In this document: positions 32,680 to 45,223 of the stretch, in pieces
Layout: the number at the start of each line of letters is the position of its first letter
How positions within the stretch are numbered: position 1 is the stretch's first letter
NCBI GenBank assembly: GCA_003989085.1
Contig: RXIV01000002.1
Span: 248,001-312,000, forward strand
DNA: 64,000 bases
Reading direction: 5' to 3'
From: Candidatus Competibacteraceae bacterium
GTDB taxonomy: Bacteria > Pseudomonadota > Gammaproteobacteria > Competibacterales > Competibacteraceae
The notes under the pieces: generated by a model
What the model was told of the DNA's origin: nothing
Database searches by the model: none
What the model saw: only the letters and a program-made list of their open reading frames with translations
Program-made: the position numbers and the translations under genes

Positions 32680-34008
32680 ATGCGCCGTTGGATGTCGCCA
32701 ATGGCTGTGCTAAATCCGGCCCGCCGCGCTGCCGCCGCCGGTATCCTCCTAACCGTCATGATCGCTGCCTCAGCAATGCCCGGCGTCCCGCTGCTCCCCG
32801 CAGGCATTCTAGGCTGGATTGCAGTGCTGCTGCTCAGTGACCGACTGGGTCAACGGCAACGCCGGCAAAGCGTCTGGCTGATCGGGCTGGGGTTGATCGG
32901 AACCGGCTGGAGCGCATTCCACGGCGCAACGCCTAATTGGACCCAACTGCTGGCAAGCAATCAGGGCTTGGTCAGCCTGTTGGCGGCGGTGTCATTCCTA
33001 CGGTTAGCGACCCGCCCGGAAGCTGTCTACCTCGCTACCCCACCGACCGGGCGTCGGGCGTTGTGGCGAACCCTGATCGGAGTCCATCTGTTCGGCGCGG
33101 TGATTAATCTCTCGACTGTCGTGATTCTCGGCGACCGGATGGCGACTCGCGGCCGTCTGGGGAGACGTCGGGCGCTGGCGTTGAGCCGGGGTTTCGCCGC
33201 CGCCGCGTTCTGGTCGCCATTCTTCTCGGCCATGGCCGCTGCTCTGATCTACGCACCCGGCGCGCAACCAAGCATCCTGGTCCTCGCCGGATTGCCTATG
33301 GCGGCATGGTCGCTGTGGCTGACCGCCCGCGAACTGGACCCGGATCATTCGGCACGGGGCGCTCCCTTCATTGGTTATCCGATGAATTTTGGCGCGTTAT
33401 GGATTCCGGGGTTGCTGGTGGCTGTGGTGTTGATCGTCCATGCGCTGGTTCCAGGCTGGTCGATTATGGCGATCATCGCCCTGAGCGCCCCATTGCTGAC
33501 TGTCGCCATTCTCGCTGTGCGCGAGGAGCGCGGCGCAGGGCGGCTACTCAGGGAACACCTGACGGCCGGTCTGGCTGGTTCGGTCAACGAGCTGGCGCTG
33601 TTTCTGGCGGCTGGAGTGTTAGCGGCAGGGTTGGTCAATCTGGCTGGAACGTTGGGTGACTGGACGCCGTTGGCCCGGTTTGGCCCGTTCCAGGCCAGCC
33701 TGCTGCTAACGCTGATGGTCGGGATCGCCGCATTAGGCGTGCATCCGGTCATCAGCATCGCCGTCTGCGGGGTCTGGCTGGCACCGCTGCATCCCAATGC
33801 CAACCTGCTGGCGATCACCCTGCTGATGGCGTGGGCGATCGGGGTTCCAGCCAATCCGCTGTCTGGGCTACACCTGATCATGCAAGGCCGTTACCGAATC
33901 GATGGCTATGCGTTCCTGCGCTGGAACGCGGCGTATGTGCTCAAATGCCTAGGTGCAGCAGTGGCGCTGCTCTATCTGTATGCCCTGTTGTTGGATGTTG
34001 CGCCCTGA
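32680..34008 (+). CDS. Polytopic inner-membrane protein, possible ion transporter
   Basis: 442 residues from the ATG at 32680, which has CAGGAG 7 bases upstream. The protein is almost entirely hydrophobic, with about 11-12 predicted spans and arginine-rich cytoplasmic loops. The arrangement, with a re-entrant-like GVHPVISIAVCGVWLAPL near 360 and GVPANPLSGLHLIMQGRYRI near 395, recalls ion-transporter-superfamily proteins (ArsB/CitM-like). I recognise no family signature. It is tail to tail with gyrB, 9 bp apart. Confidence 0.6.
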   Translation: MRRWMSPMAVLNPARRAAAAGILLTVMIAASAMPGVPLLPAGILGWIAVLLLSDRLGQRQRRQSVWLIGLGLIGTGWSAFHGATPNWTQLLASNQGLVSLLAAVSFLRLATRPEAVYLATPPTGRRALWRTLIGVHLFGAVINLSTVVILGDRMATRGRLGRRRALALSRGFAAAAFWSPFFSAMAAALIYAPGAQPSILVLAGLPMAAWSLWLTARELDPDHSARGAPFIGYPMNFGALWIPGLLVAVVLIVHALVPGWSIMAIIALSAPLLTVAILAVREERGAGRLLREHLTAGLAGSVNELALFLAAGVLAAGLVNLAGTLGDWTPLARFGPFQASLLLTLMVGIAALGVHPVISIAVCGVWLAPLHPNANLLAITLLMAWAIGVPANPLSGLHLIMQGRYRIDGYAFLRWNAAYVLKCLGAAVALLYLYALLLDVAP

Positions 34009-34017
34009 AACCGACCG

Positions 34018-36510
<2,493 letters not shown>

Positions 36511-36552
36511 CTATGCAGGAGCTTGACTTTAGTCGGCTCAGTCTGCCGTAGA

Positions 36553-37692
36553 TCAAGGTTTTGGAGACTCTAGTGAGCCAGCATTAGTCCTTTCGTCAGG
36601 GTCCAAATGAGTAGCAGCTATCGCACCATCGGCAAGCTGAAAAACCCGCGCCTCGCGCCACAAAGCGGTGGACAGTAATCCCGGCTCCAACGCAGTGATA
36701 AACAATTGGATTTCCAGCCCGGCCAGCGCCCGCATAATCCGCTCCCGATGACCAGCGTCCAGTTCTGCCGGTAGATCGTCAACCAGCAGGATGCAGGAGT
36801 CGCCGGCATGGCGCTGATACAGCTCCGCTTGCGCTAGCACTAGGGCAATCACCAGCAATTTCTGTTGACCCCGGGACAGCGCCTCGGCTACTGGCCGTTC
36901 CGCAATACGGAGGGTGAAATCGGCCCGGTGCGGCCCGATTCGGGTATGGCCTTGGCGGCGATCCTGATCACGTCCATCGTGCAGCCAGTCGGTAAACCCC
37001 CGCTCAAACGGCTCCAGAGGCCAACCACGGCGATAATTAACCTGCACCTCTCCGATGCCTAGGGTCGTCGCCGCCAATGGCTGCAAGGCCACTTCTAATG
37101 CTTTACAGAAGGTTTCGCGCCGCTGGTCAAGAATCGTCGCTGCTGTTGTCAGTTCGCCGTCCCAGGCATCAATAGCCCGATGAGCGGAACTGGCCCGCAA
37201 GGCAGCGTTGCGGTGGCGCAAAGCTGTGTCATAGCGCCGCCAGGCGTCGAGAAAGCCCGGCTCGGCGTGGAACAGCCCCCAGTCCATAAACCGTCGTCGC
37301 AACTGTGGCCCATCCTCCAGCAGGCGATGACTGTCGGGATTCAGCAGCAGCACCGGGGTTTGTCGGGCTAATTCAGCCAGCGAGCGGGTCGGAACGCCAC
37401 CGATGCGAGCGGTCAGATCGCGGGCGTCGCGCTCCACCCCAACCGGGATGTGCCGTCCATCACCGCTGGACATCGTCGCCACGATCCGGAATGCCACTGC
37501 GCCAGTCTGGATCAGCTCACGCGGCTGGCGGGTGCGGAACGACCGACCACGGCCCAGAAAGTACAATGCCTCTAGCAAGCTGGTCTTGCCGGAGGCGTTG
37601 GGGCCAAGGATGAGGTTCAGGCCGGGGTCACAAGGGAAACTGATTGGCCGCAGGTTACGGAACCCGGCAATGTCCAGCGCCGTGACCTTCAT
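36553..37692 (-). CDS. recF: DNA replication and repair protein RecF
   Basis: SMC-like ATPase that helps load RecA at single-strand gaps and stalled forks. The 379-residue protein has the Walker A motif LILGPNASGKTSLLEAL (about 28-44), the ABC-type signature LSRGQQKLLVIAL (about 284-296) and Walker B CILLVDDLPAELD (about 311-323). It starts 28 bp after dnaN, the classical arrangement. The C-terminus has about 20 residues of low conservation after VFQLADG. Confidence 0.97.
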   Translation of the reverse strand: MKVTALDIAGFRNLRPISFPCDPGLNLILGPNASGKTSLLEALYFLGRGRSFRTRQPRELIQTGAVAFRIVATMSSGDGRHIPVGVERDARDLTARIGGVPTRSLAELARQTPVLLLNPDSHRLLEDGPQLRRRFMDWGLFHAEPGFLDAWRRYDTALRHRNAALRASSAHRAIDAWDGELTTAATILDQRRETFCKALEVALQPLAATTLGIGEVQVNYRRGWPLEPFERGFTDWLHDGRDQDRRQGHTRIGPHRADFTLRIAERPVAEALSRGQQKLLVIALVLAQAELYQRHAGDSCILLVDDLPAELDAGHRERIMRALAGLEIQLFITALEPGLLSTALWREARVFQLADGAIAATHLDPDERTNAGSLESPKP

Positions 37693-37720
37693 TCCAGTTT
37701 CAGCGCCCCAATCGCCATTT

Positions 37721-38821
37721 TCACAGCCGCATGGGCATGATGACGTGCTTGCTGTTGCCGCCTTCAGCTTCTTCGATTAGGCAACTGCTGGAGGCGTCGG
37801 AGAAGGACAGCTTGGCTAGTTCGCCGTTCAATGCGCCCAGCGCGTCGAGCATGTAGGTCACGTTGAAGCCGATTTCCATTGGTCCACCGGTGTAGTTAAT
37901 TTCAATCTCCTCTTCGGCCTCCTCCTGATCGGAATTTTTGGTCTGCGCCCGCAGAATCCAGTCCTCCAGTTGCAGGCGAACCCCCTGGCTCTTGTCGTTG
38001 AGGACGATGCCGGTGCGGGCCAAGGCGCTCCGCAGCAACATCCGGTCGGCGATCACCACCCGGCCGCCTTCACGGGGGATGACCCGCTGATAGTCGGGGA
38101 ACTTGCCGTCAATCAGCTTGGAGGTGAAGCGGATGTCACCTAGGGTCAGCTGGATATGGTTAGAACTCAGCGTCAAGCCTGCTTCCGCTTCGCTGTCGGT
38201 CAGTAGCCGCATCAGCTCCATTACGCCCTTACGCGGCACGATGACCTGACGCGGCTCGGCTACCTCGGCGTTAATCGGTAACTCCTGAAAGGCCAACCGG
38301 TGACCGTCGGTCGCAACCAGTCGCACAACGCCAGAACTGACTTCCAGCAGCAAACCATTGAGATAGTAGCGCACGTCCTGCTGAGCCATCGCGAAGTGGG
38401 TGCGCTCGATCAGATTCCGCAACGCGCCCTGCGGCAGCTGGATCTCACCCTCCTGCGGTGGATTTTCTAGGGTGGGGAAGTCACCGGCAGGCAGGGTAGT
38501 CAGGATGAAGCGGCTGCGCCCGCATCGTACTGTCGCCTTGTCACCTTCTACGCTCAGGGTCACTGTGGCTTCTTCCGGCAGGGCGCGCAGGATGTCGTGC
38601 AGCCGGCGGGCGGGAAGGGTGATGGCGCCGGGGGTTTCCGCTGGCAGCTCTACCCTGGCTGAAAGCTCAACTTCCAAGTCAGTTGCAGTGAGGGTCAATG
38701 CCTGTTTGGTGGCCGTCACCAGCACGTTGGTCAGGATCGGCAATGTTTGTCGGCGTTCGACCGCGCCGATTACCGATTGCAGCGGTTTGAGCAAGTGCTC
38801 GCGCTTGGCTTCCAGTTTCAT
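37721..38821 (-). CDS. dnaN: DNA polymerase III sliding clamp, beta subunit
   Basis: Forms the ring that tethers polymerase III to DNA. I placed the start at the ATG at 38821 (MKLEAKREHLLKPLQ), which has GGAG upstream; this gives 366 residues, the usual length. Three clamp domains of about 120 residues each can be followed: TLTATDLEVELSARVE in the first, HFAMAQQDVRYYLNGLLLE at the start of the second, and a C-terminal end in HVIMPMRL, the conserved tail that shapes the partner-binding pocket. Its promoter must lie in the oriC region upstream. Confidence 0.97.
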   Translation of the reverse strand: MKLEAKREHLLKPLQSVIGAVERRQTLPILTNVLVTATKQALTLTATDLEVELSARVELPAETPGAITLPARRLHDILRALPEEATVTLSVEGDKATVRCGRSRFILTTLPAGDFPTLENPPQEGEIQLPQGALRNLIERTHFAMAQQDVRYYLNGLLLEVSSGVVRLVATDGHRLAFQELPINAEVAEPRQVIVPRKGVMELMRLLTDSEAEAGLTLSSNHIQLTLGDIRFTSKLIDGKFPDYQRVIPREGGRVVIADRMLLRSALARTGIVLNDKSQGVRLQLEDWILRAQTKNSDQEEAEEEIEINYTGGPMEIGFNVTYMLDALGALNGELAKLSFSDASSSCLIEEAEGGNSKHVIMPMRL

Positions 38822-39479
38822 GGATTCTCCAGAATTAGGCATGCAGGTTCCCGGCGGCGTTCCGGGGCGGCTAAATCCCGACTGAAGTCAGGGGTTGTTT
38901 AAAAATTATCTTCTTAGCGAGGTCTGCTTTTCGCGGCGCTTAGTAGTAAGAACTTCTTTTAAATATTTAAAAGATTATTATTATTAGGGAGGGCATTTTC
39001 TGTGGATAACTTTTTTTTATTAATATCTTTCAATAGATTGCACGAGTTTTGCCTGTGGATAAGTCTGTGGATAACCTGTGGATAAGTCTGTTTTCCTGTG
39101 GATAACTTTTTTGGCTAAAAAGTTATCCACAAAGTTATCCACAGGTTTTGCCGACTTATCCACAGAAATGGCAAAGTTATCCACAGACTTATCCACAGGT
39201 TATTTCCACAACTTTTTATGATGATCATCAAACTCTATGAAAAATATTGAAAATTATCGATTATTTTTAGATTAACTTATTGAAAAAAAAGTGCTTTATG
39301 AAATTGATTACGCATTTTTTAGATGAACACTCAACGTGCTGACAATTCCTGCTATTTTATGACCTATCATCATGATATTTATATTTTTACTAAGTAATTT
39401 ACGGGATGGATTAAACGATTGTTCGACCAGCCAGAAAAGTTATTCCACTTATCCACAGCAGTTATCCACAAGCATTTTT
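38822..39479. other. oriC: Chromosomal replication origin oriC
   Basis: The dnaN-dnaA intergenic region. It holds 12 perfect DnaA boxes (TTATCCACA or its complement). Five read TGTGGATAA (starts 39001, 39054, 39066, 39077, 39097), then five read TTATCCACA (39123, 39135, 39156, 39177, 39189), with two more at 39449 and 39462. The two arrays face each other around 39106-39122. AT-rich stretches flank them: 38935-39050, and 39205-39420 with long A- and T-runs, either of which could be the unwinding element. Few GATC sites are visible, so SeqA/Dam control of the E. coli kind is not evident. Confidence 0.95.
39097..39131. repeat. 15-bp perfect inverted repeat at the centre of the DnaA-box cluster
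   Basis: TGTGGATAACTTTTT (39097-39111) and AAAAAGTTATCCACA (39117-39131) are exact complements around a 5-base centre (TGGCT). Each arm begins or ends with a DnaA box. The symmetry extends more loosely to the neighbouring boxes on both sides. Confidence 0.93.
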
Positions 39480-40835
39480 CTAGTTAGTCAGGGTTGTGAG
39501 CAAATTGGTGTAGTCATCGCGGATCTGCGGGTCGCAACCTTGGAGTTCTCGAATCTTCCGACAAGCATGCAACACGGTCGTGTGATCACGCTTGCCGAAC
39601 GCCTCGCCGATCTCGGGCAGGCTGAAAGTCGTCAGTTCCTTGGTCAGGGTCATTGCCAGTTGCCGAGGTCGGGATAGAGTGCGCAATCGGCTGTTGGACA
39701 GCAGATCGCTAACCGGAATTTTGTAGTAGTCCGCCACGGTTTTCTGAATGTTTTCAATGGTGACTTGCTTGTCTTGCAAACTTAGCAGGTCAATCAGCAC
39801 CTCCTTGACGAAGCTGATGGTGATCAACTTGCCGGTGAACTGGGCGTTGGCGTACACCCGCCGCAACGCCCCCTCCAGTTCGCGGACATTGGAGCGGATC
39901 CGCTGGGCAATGAAGAACGCCACTTCGTCAGGCAAGTTGAGCTGCGTCTGTTCGGCCTTGCTTTTGAGGATCGCGACCCGCGTTTCCAGCTCCGGCGGTT
40001 CGACCGCCACAGTTAGGCCAGAGCCAAACCGCGACTTGAGGCGGTCTTCCAGTCCAGCGACCTCCTTGGGATAACGGTCGCAGGTCAGGATTACCTGCTG
40101 ACGGCTTTCCAGCAGGCTATTGAAGGTATAGAAGAATTCCTCTTGCGAGCGTTCCTTGCCCGCTAGAAACTGCACATCGTCGATCAGCAGGGCATCCAGC
40201 GAACGGTAGCGGCGCTTGAACTCGTTAATGGCGTTGTGTTGCAGCGACCGCACCATATCCGCCACGAAATGCTCGCAGTTCTGGTACACCACTTGCGCTG
40301 CGGGATTACGCTCACGCAGCATATTGCCGACTGCATGGATGAGATGGGTCTTGCCCAGCCCGGTGCCGCCATAAATAAACAACGGGTTGTAGGCTTTGCC
40401 AGGGTTCTGGGCGACTTGGAGGCAGGCGGCGCGGGCAATCTGATTGGAGTTGCCTTCGACGAAAGTGGCAAAGCTGAAGTCAGGATTGAGAATGCCGCTT
40501 TTCAACAGCCCAGCGGTTTCCTGACCAGTTACACTAGGCTCCGCCGTCGCTTCCACTGGAGCGGCTTGAGCCGCCGGCGGAGGTGGGGTGGCCCCGCTGC
40601 CGATCTCCAGTATGACCTGTGGCGTTTGGCTGGGCCGCAACTGCGTCAGTGCGGCTTCGATCTGGGCCAGATGGTGTTTTTTGACCCAGTCCCGCACAAA
40701 ACGATTGGGGGCCAGCAGACGCAGGAAGCCATCTTCTTCCTGGGCTTGCAAGGGCCGGATCCAGGTGCTCAACTGGTGTTCTGACAATTCGCGTTCTAGG
40801 CAGGCCTGGCAGGCTTTCCACAGGGCGTGGTCCAC
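39480..40835 (-). CDS. dnaA: Replication initiator DnaA
   Basis: AAA+ ATPase that binds DnaA boxes and melts oriC. The 451-residue protein has domain I (1-90, with the tryptophan-containing STWIRPLQ), a proline/alanine-rich linker (about 95-115) and the AAA+ domain, with Walker [10 protein letters not shown] (about 155) and Walker [11 protein letters not shown] (about 215). The C-terminal helix-turn-helix has the signature [16 protein letters not shown] (about 417-432). The start is GTG with a strong GAGGAG 5 bases before it. The upstream region has a near-consensus box (TTATCCACT, 40897-40905), consistent with autoregulation. Confidence 0.98.
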   Translation of the reverse strand: MDHALWKACQACLERELSEHQLSTWIRPLQAQEEDGFLRLLAPNRFVRDWVKKHHLAQIEAALTQLRPSQTPQVILEIGSGATPPPPAAQAAPVEATAEPSVTGQETAGLLKSGILNPDFSFATFVEGNSNQIARAACLQVAQNPGKAYNPLFIYGGTGLGKTHLIHAVGNMLRERNPAAQVVYQNCEHFVADMVRSLQHNAINEFKRRYRSLDALLIDDVQFLAGKERSQEEFFYTFNSLLESRQQVILTCDRYPKEVAGLEDRLKSRFGSGLTVAVEPPELETRVAILKSKAEQTQLNLPDEVAFFIAQRIRSNVRELEGALRRVYANAQFTGKLITISFVKEVLIDLLSLQDKQVTIENIQKTVADYYKIPVSDLLSNSRLRTLSRPRQLAMTLTKELTTFSLPEIGEAFGKRDHTTVLHACRKIRELQGCDPQIRDDYTNLLTTLTN

Positions 40836-40896
40836 ACGCGCTCCTCAGTGCTGACGACACTCGGCGAAAAACGCAGTTTAGTCATCCCCTGACAAG

Positions 40897-40905
40897 TTAT
40901 CCACT
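40897..40905 (+). promoter_or_regulatory. DnaA box in the dnaA/rpmH divergent promoter region
   Basis: TTATCCACT, one mismatch from the consensus TTATCCACA, 62 bp upstream of the dnaA start. Its position suggests repression of dnaA by its own product. Confidence 0.5.
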
Positions 40906-41023
40906 GGTGCGGCGCTTGCAAATCTGCCCCTGAATCAGTAATTTTCCCAGTTTGGTCAAAACCAACAGGCCCGCTGGCCTTCGTTTCGCCTCACCCGATT
41001 TTAATGAATCCCAAGGAATCCCC

Positions 41024-41158
41024 ATGAAGCGCACTTTTCAGCCCAGCATCATTCACCGCAAACGCACTCACGGTTTTCGCGCCCGCATGGCGACTAAAGG
41101 CGGCCGGCGAGTGCTTAATGCCCGCCGCGCCAAGGGCCGCGCCCGGCTCGCGCCCTGA
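41024..41158 (+). CDS. rpmH: Ribosomal protein bL34
   Basis: The 44-residue large-subunit protein. From the ATG at 41024 it reads [20 protein letters not shown] and ends [11 protein letters not shown], the family pattern, very rich in Arg and Lys. AAGGAA lies 6 bases upstream. It is divergent from dnaA and begins the rpmH-rnpA-yidD-yidC-mnmE block; rnpA starts 3 bp after its stop. Confidence 0.98.
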   Translation: MKRTFQPSIIHRKRTHGFRARMATKGGRRVLNARRAKGRARLAP

Positions 41159-41161
41159 GCC

Positions 41162-41527
41162 ATGATGAGCGGCGCGTCATTTCCGCGCCGTGTCCGGCTG
41201 ACCGGACGCAACGCCTTTGCGAGCGTGTTCGCCCAGCCGGTCAAATCCGGCGACCGTTATTTCACTGTACTGGCCCACGTCAACACGGTGCTGCATCCTC
41301 GCCTTGGCTTGGCTATTTCCCGCAAAGTCGCCCGGTCTGCCGTAGTCCGCAACCGGATTAAGCGGGTGGTGCGCGAAAGTTTCCGTCGGCATCAGCAGCA
41401 ACTCGGCGGTTTCGATTGCGTCGTAATGGGCCGTCCCGGCATCACGGCGTTACAAGACAACGCTGTCCTGTTCGCTGCGCTGCAACGGCACTGGCAAAAG
41501 CTGGCGCGGCTGTGCGCACCGTCCTGA
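41162..41527 (+). CDS. rnpA: Ribonuclease P protein component
   Basis: The protein cofactor that helps the RNase P RNA bind precursor tRNA leaders. The 121-residue protein starts [15 protein letters not shown] and contains the basic RNR motif [20 protein letters not shown] (about 57-76). The 3' end overlaps the presumed GTG start of yidD by 16 bp, a common arrangement. The rnpB RNA gene is not in this window. Confidence 0.97.
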   Translation: MMSGASFPRRVRLTGRNAFASVFAQPVKSGDRYFTVLAHVNTVLHPRLGLAISRKVARSAVVRNRIKRVVRESFRRHQQQLGGFDCVVMGRPGITALQDNAVLFAALQRHWQKLARLCAPS

Positions 41528-41742
41528 TTGCGCTGATCCGTGTTTACCAATGGTTGATCAGCCCGTGGCTGGGCAACCACTGCCGGTTTTATCCGAGTTG
41601 CTCCGAGTACGCCCGCGAAGCTATTGAACGCCACGGCGTGATGCGTGGCGTCTGGCTGGCGCTCCGCCGCCTGTTGCGCTGTCATCCCTGGCACCCCGGT
41701 GGCGTCGATCCTGTTCCCGAACTTTCCCCGAAGGACCGTTGA
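41512..41742 (+). CDS. yidD: Membrane protein insertion efficiency factor YidD
   Basis: A small protein thought to help YidC insert membrane proteins. From the GTG at 41512 it is 76 residues. It begins [20 protein letters not shown] (amphipathic helix) and then has [15 protein letters not shown] and [17 protein letters not shown], the invariant cysteine pattern of the family. It overlaps rnpA by 16 bp, and its stop overlaps the ATG of yidC by 1 bp (TGATG). Confidence 0.95.
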   Translation: MRTVLIALIRVYQWLISPWLGNHCRFYPSCSEYAREAIERHGVMRGVWLALRRLLRCHPWHPGGVDPVPELSPKDR

Positions 41743-43502
41743 TGGAAAACCAACGTTTGTTGCTGTTCGCCGCCTTGGTGTTCGTGCTGTTTATGCTTTG
41801 GCAAAACTGGCTGGAATTTCAGGCTGTTAAGCATCCACCACCGGCTCCGCCGGTCGCAACTGCTCCGGTTGGGCCGGCTCCCGGTCAGCCGGCGCTTATT
41901 CCCGGCCAGGATGTGCCAACCGCCGCGCCGATCGCCAACGTGGGACTGCAAGCCTTAGGCAGCGGTCAGCGGGTGCATGTATCCACTGATCTGTTTGAGG
42001 CTGAAATCGACACGGTGGGCGGCGATTTGCGTCAGGTGGGTCTGCGCACCTACCCTGAATCCATCCAGCAGCGCGATCAGCCCTTCTTGTTGCTCAAGGA
42101 TCGTGGCGCAGAGATCTTTATTGCCCAATCCGGTCTGCTGGCGCGGAACAATGAACCGGCGCCCAATCATTACGCGCCTTTCACCGCTGATCAGAGCGAG
42201 TACCGACTAGCCGACGGACAGGACACGCTGGAGGTGCCGCTGCATTGGACCGATCCGTCCGGGCTGAAAGTCACCAAAATTTACACTTTCCGGCGCGGCA
42301 GCTTCCTGGTGGAGCTGAACCAGCGGGTGGAGAATGGCAGCACGGGTGATTGGCAAGGCAGCCAGTATCGGCAGTTTCAGCGCACCCCGCCGCACAAGAC
42401 CAGCGGTTACTTTGGTGGTGGGGTGACGACTTATACCGGTGCGGTAATTTCGACCCCGGATCAGCGTTACGAAAAAATTTCCTTTGATAACATTGCCAAG
42501 AAGGCACTCGATCAGACGGTGAAGGGCGGCTGGATCGCCATGATTCAGCATTACTTTCTTGGCGCGTGGATTCCTGGATCGGGCGAAACCGACAGCTTCT
42601 ATACCCGGGTAGTAGGCGGCAACCGCTATGTGGTCGGCATGACCGGCATGGAGCAGACCGTGCCGGCTGGCGCGACCGGCGATTTCCGCACCGGGCTGTA
42701 CATCGGGCCAAAACTGCCCAGCGTACTGGCCGAAACTGCGCCCAATCTGCAACTGACCGTGGATTACGGCATGTTGACTATTATTGCCGAGCCGCTGTTC
42801 TGGCTGCTCAAAGCCATTCACACCATTCTCGGCAATTGGGGCTGGGCGATTATCTTCCTGACTATTTTGATCAAGCTTACCTTCTACAAGCTGTCGGAAA
42901 CCAGCTATCGGTCAATGGCCAATATGCGGCGGTTGGCCCCGGAACTGACCCGGCTGAAGGAGATATACGGCGACGACAAGCAGAAGATGAACGAAGCGAT
43001 GATGGGTCTGTACAAAAAGGAAAAGGTCAATCCGCTGGGGGGCTGTTTGCCCATCATGGTGCAGATTCCGGTATTCATTGCATTGTATTGGGTGCTGGTG
43101 GAGAGCGTGCAATTGCGCCAAGCGCCTTTCATGCTATGGATTCATGATTTGGCGATTCCCGATCCATACTATGTGCTGCCGTTGATCATGGGTGTGACCA
43201 TGTTTGTTCAGCAGAAGTTGAGTCCAGCACCACCCGATCCGATTCAGGCCAAGGTGATGATGGCGCTGCCGGTGGTCTTTACCTTTATGTTTCTATGGTT
43301 CCCAGCGGGTCTGGTGCTGTACTGGGTGGTCAACAATATGTTGTCGATTACCCAGCAGTATGTGATTACCAAACGGGTTGAAGCTGGTGGGTATAGTCCA
43401 GCTAAAAGCGGCGATAGTTTTTTATCGAAGCAGACCAGTAAGTTGGTGGACTTGGCGAAGAAACAATTAGTCAAACCACCGCCACGGCGTAAAGGTAAGT
43501 AA
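41742..43502 (+). CDS. yidC: Membrane protein insertase YidC
   Basis: Inserts and folds inner-membrane proteins, alone or with SecYEG. The ATG at 41742 has AAGGA 6 bases upstream and gives 586 residues. It has one N-terminal transmembrane helix ([20 protein letters not shown]), a large Gram-negative-type periplasmic domain (about 60-345) and the conserved five-helix core with NWGWAIIFLTILIK near 364 and LPIMVQIPVFIALYWVL near 430. The C-terminal tail is basic (PPPRRKGK). A strong hairpin follows the stop. Confidence 0.97.
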   Translation: MENQRLLLFAALVFVLFMLWQNWLEFQAVKHPPPAPPVATAPVGPAPGQPALIPGQDVPTAAPIANVGLQALGSGQRVHVSTDLFEAEIDTVGGDLRQVGLRTYPESIQQRDQPFLLLKDRGAEIFIAQSGLLARNNEPAPNHYAPFTADQSEYRLADGQDTLEVPLHWTDPSGLKVTKIYTFRRGSFLVELNQRVENGSTGDWQGSQYRQFQRTPPHKTSGYFGGGVTTYTGAVISTPDQRYEKISFDNIAKKALDQTVKGGWIAMIQHYFLGAWIPGSGETDSFYTRVVGGNRYVVGMTGMEQTVPAGATGDFRTGLYIGPKLPSVLAETAPNLQLTVDYGMLTIIAEPLFWLLKAIHTILGNWGWAIIFLTILIKLTFYKLSETSYRSMANMRRLAPELTRLKEIYGDDKQKMNEAMMGLYKKEKVNPLGGCLPIMVQIPVFIALYWVLVESVQLRQAPFMLWIHDLAIPDPYYVLPLIMGVTMFVQQKLSPAPPDPIQAKVMMALPVVFTFMFLWFPAGLVLYWVVNNMLSITQQYVITKRVEAGGYSPAKSGDSFLSKQTSKLVDLAKKQLVKPPPRRKGK

Positions 43503-43521
43503 TAAAGTAGTTTAAGGTGAT

Positions 43522-43549
43522 GCGGGGATCAGTGTCCACTGATCCCCGC
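43522..43549. repeat. Perfect 13-bp inverted repeat between yidC and mnmE
   Basis: GCGGGGATCAGTG (43522-43534) pairs exactly with CACTGATCCCCGC (43537-43549). No T-tract follows, so it is not a typical intrinsic terminator. It could protect the yidC mRNA 3' end or act as an attenuator before mnmE. Confidence 0.8.
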
Positions 43550-43580
43550 TGACCCATCCCGACGGTATGTTGTTCCCTCC

Positions 43581-44930
43581 ATGAATTGCTCGTCAGACAC
43601 GATTACCGCGATTGCCACTCCGCCCGGTCGCGGCGGAATTGGTGTCGTGCGAGTATCTGGGCCACTCAGCGCTGCGATTGCTGAGGCGATATGCGGTGTG
43701 CTCCCTCCTCCTCGTCAAGCGATGTTCCGTCAGTTCCGCGCTGGTAATGGCGAAACTCTTGATCAAGGCATCGCGCTATATTTCCCCGCTCCCCATTCTT
43801 TTACCGGTGAGGCTGTGCTGGAACTGCATGGTCACGGCGGTCCGGTAGTCATGGATTTACTGATCAAGCGGGTTGTTGAATTAGGTGCTCGATTGGCTCG
43901 ACCGGGTGAATTTTCTGAGCGCGCCTTTCTCAATGACAAGCTTGATCTGGCTCAAGCTGAGGCCGTTGCGGATTTAATCGCTAGTACAACGACTGAAGCT
44001 GTTCATGCGGCGCTGCGTTCTCTGCAAGGTGCTTTTTCACGACAGATTCATCATTTGGTTGAGGGCTTAATTGAATTAAGGCTGTACATTGAGGCTGCGA
44101 TTGATTTCCCTGAGGAGGAGATAGATTTTCTGATGGACGGCATGATGGCCGCCCGTTTGACCGAGTTGCGGGATCAACTGATTGCCTTGCAAGCGGTAGC
44201 CGGACAAGGCCGGTTATTGCGCGACGGCATGACGGTAGTGATTGCCGGGCGACCCAATGCAGGCAAATCAAGTCTGCTGAATCAACTGGCCGGGCGGGAG
44301 ACTGCTATTGTCACCGACATTCCCGGCACCACTCGTGATGTCTTGCGTGAATTGATTAGCATTGACGGAATGCCGCTGCATGTCATTGATACCGCCGGCC
44401 TGCGTGACAGCTTGGACCCTATTGAGCAGGAGGGGGTGCGCCGCGCTTGGGCGGAAATCAGTAATGCTGACCGGATTCTGCTGCTGGTGGATGATCAGTT
44501 GGGATTGACTGCTGAAGATCAAACCGTGCAGGAGCAGTTGCCAGTCGCCACTGGCGTGACAGTGATTCATAACAAGATTGACTTGAGCGGACGGGAACCG
44601 ATAGTGCGAGCCGCTACCTGGGGTCATGAGCTGTGGTTGTCGGCAAAAACGGGTGTGGGGTTGGAATTATTGCGAGAGCATTTGAAAAGCTGCATGGGTT
44701 ATCACAGTGGCGATGGTGGGATTTTTATGGCTCGCCGTCGGCACTTAGACGCGTTGGAACGGGCAGCAATGGCGTTAGCCGCAGCAGATGAGCAATTAAT
44801 AATCCGCGCTGGAGAATTAGCCGCTGAAGAATTAAGGGAGGCGCAGAATGCGCTTTCTGAGATTACTGGAGAGTTTAGCAGTGAGGATTTACTAGAGCGA
44901 ATTTTCAGTAGTTTTTGCATTGGAAAATAA
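43581..44930 (+). CDS. mnmE: tRNA uridine-5-carboxymethylaminomethyl modification GTPase MnmE
   Basis: With MnmG it modifies the wobble uridine (U34) of several tRNAs. The 449-residue protein has the formyl-tetrahydrofolate-binding N-terminal domain ([20 protein letters not shown], 5-24) and a helical domain. Its inserted GTPase domain has [14 protein letters not shown] (about 223-236), DIPGTTRD (about 246), DTAGLRD (about 266) and NKID (about 332). The C-terminus is CIGK, the catalytic cysteine motif. In many gammaproteobacteria mnmG, rsmG, parA and parB follow; here a cytochrome gene follows instead. Confidence 0.97.
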   Translation: MNCSSDTITAIATPPGRGGIGVVRVSGPLSAAIAEAICGVLPPPRQAMFRQFRAGNGETLDQGIALYFPAPHSFTGEAVLELHGHGGPVVMDLLIKRVVELGARLARPGEFSERAFLNDKLDLAQAEAVADLIASTTTEAVHAALRSLQGAFSRQIHHLVEGLIELRLYIEAAIDFPEEEIDFLMDGMMAARLTELRDQLIALQAVAGQGRLLRDGMTVVIAGRPNAGKSSLLNQLAGRETAIVTDIPGTTRDVLRELISIDGMPLHVIDTAGLRDSLDPIEQEGVRRAWAEISNADRILLLVDDQLGLTAEDQTVQEQLPVATGVTVIHNKIDLSGREPIVRAATWGHELWLSAKTGVGLELLREHLKSCMGYHSGDGGIFMARRRHLDALERAAMALAAADEQLIIRAGELAAEELREAQNALSEITGEFSSEDLLERIFSSFCIGK

Positions 44931-45223
44931 GGTCGCTTCTAGCCAAGCCCAACATTGTTGGTGAATAAGTAGTAGCAAAAGGCTACACTGCGACTAATCA
45001 AGAAGCACTTTGAAAAGCACTGGCGATAGAAAGAAATTTATGCAACAAACTGCTGAACAAACTCAGCTTAAAGCGTGGTGCGAGAGAAAGACAGTGATCC
45101 GAAATAGGTTATAGTTGTACCCGATTATCCAATCCTTAACGGTACTCTTCAGCAAACTTCGTATGGCCTGATGACTGACGAGTTACCTGAACAGTTACGT
45201 TTTTTCATCAGAAGGAAGCCCCC

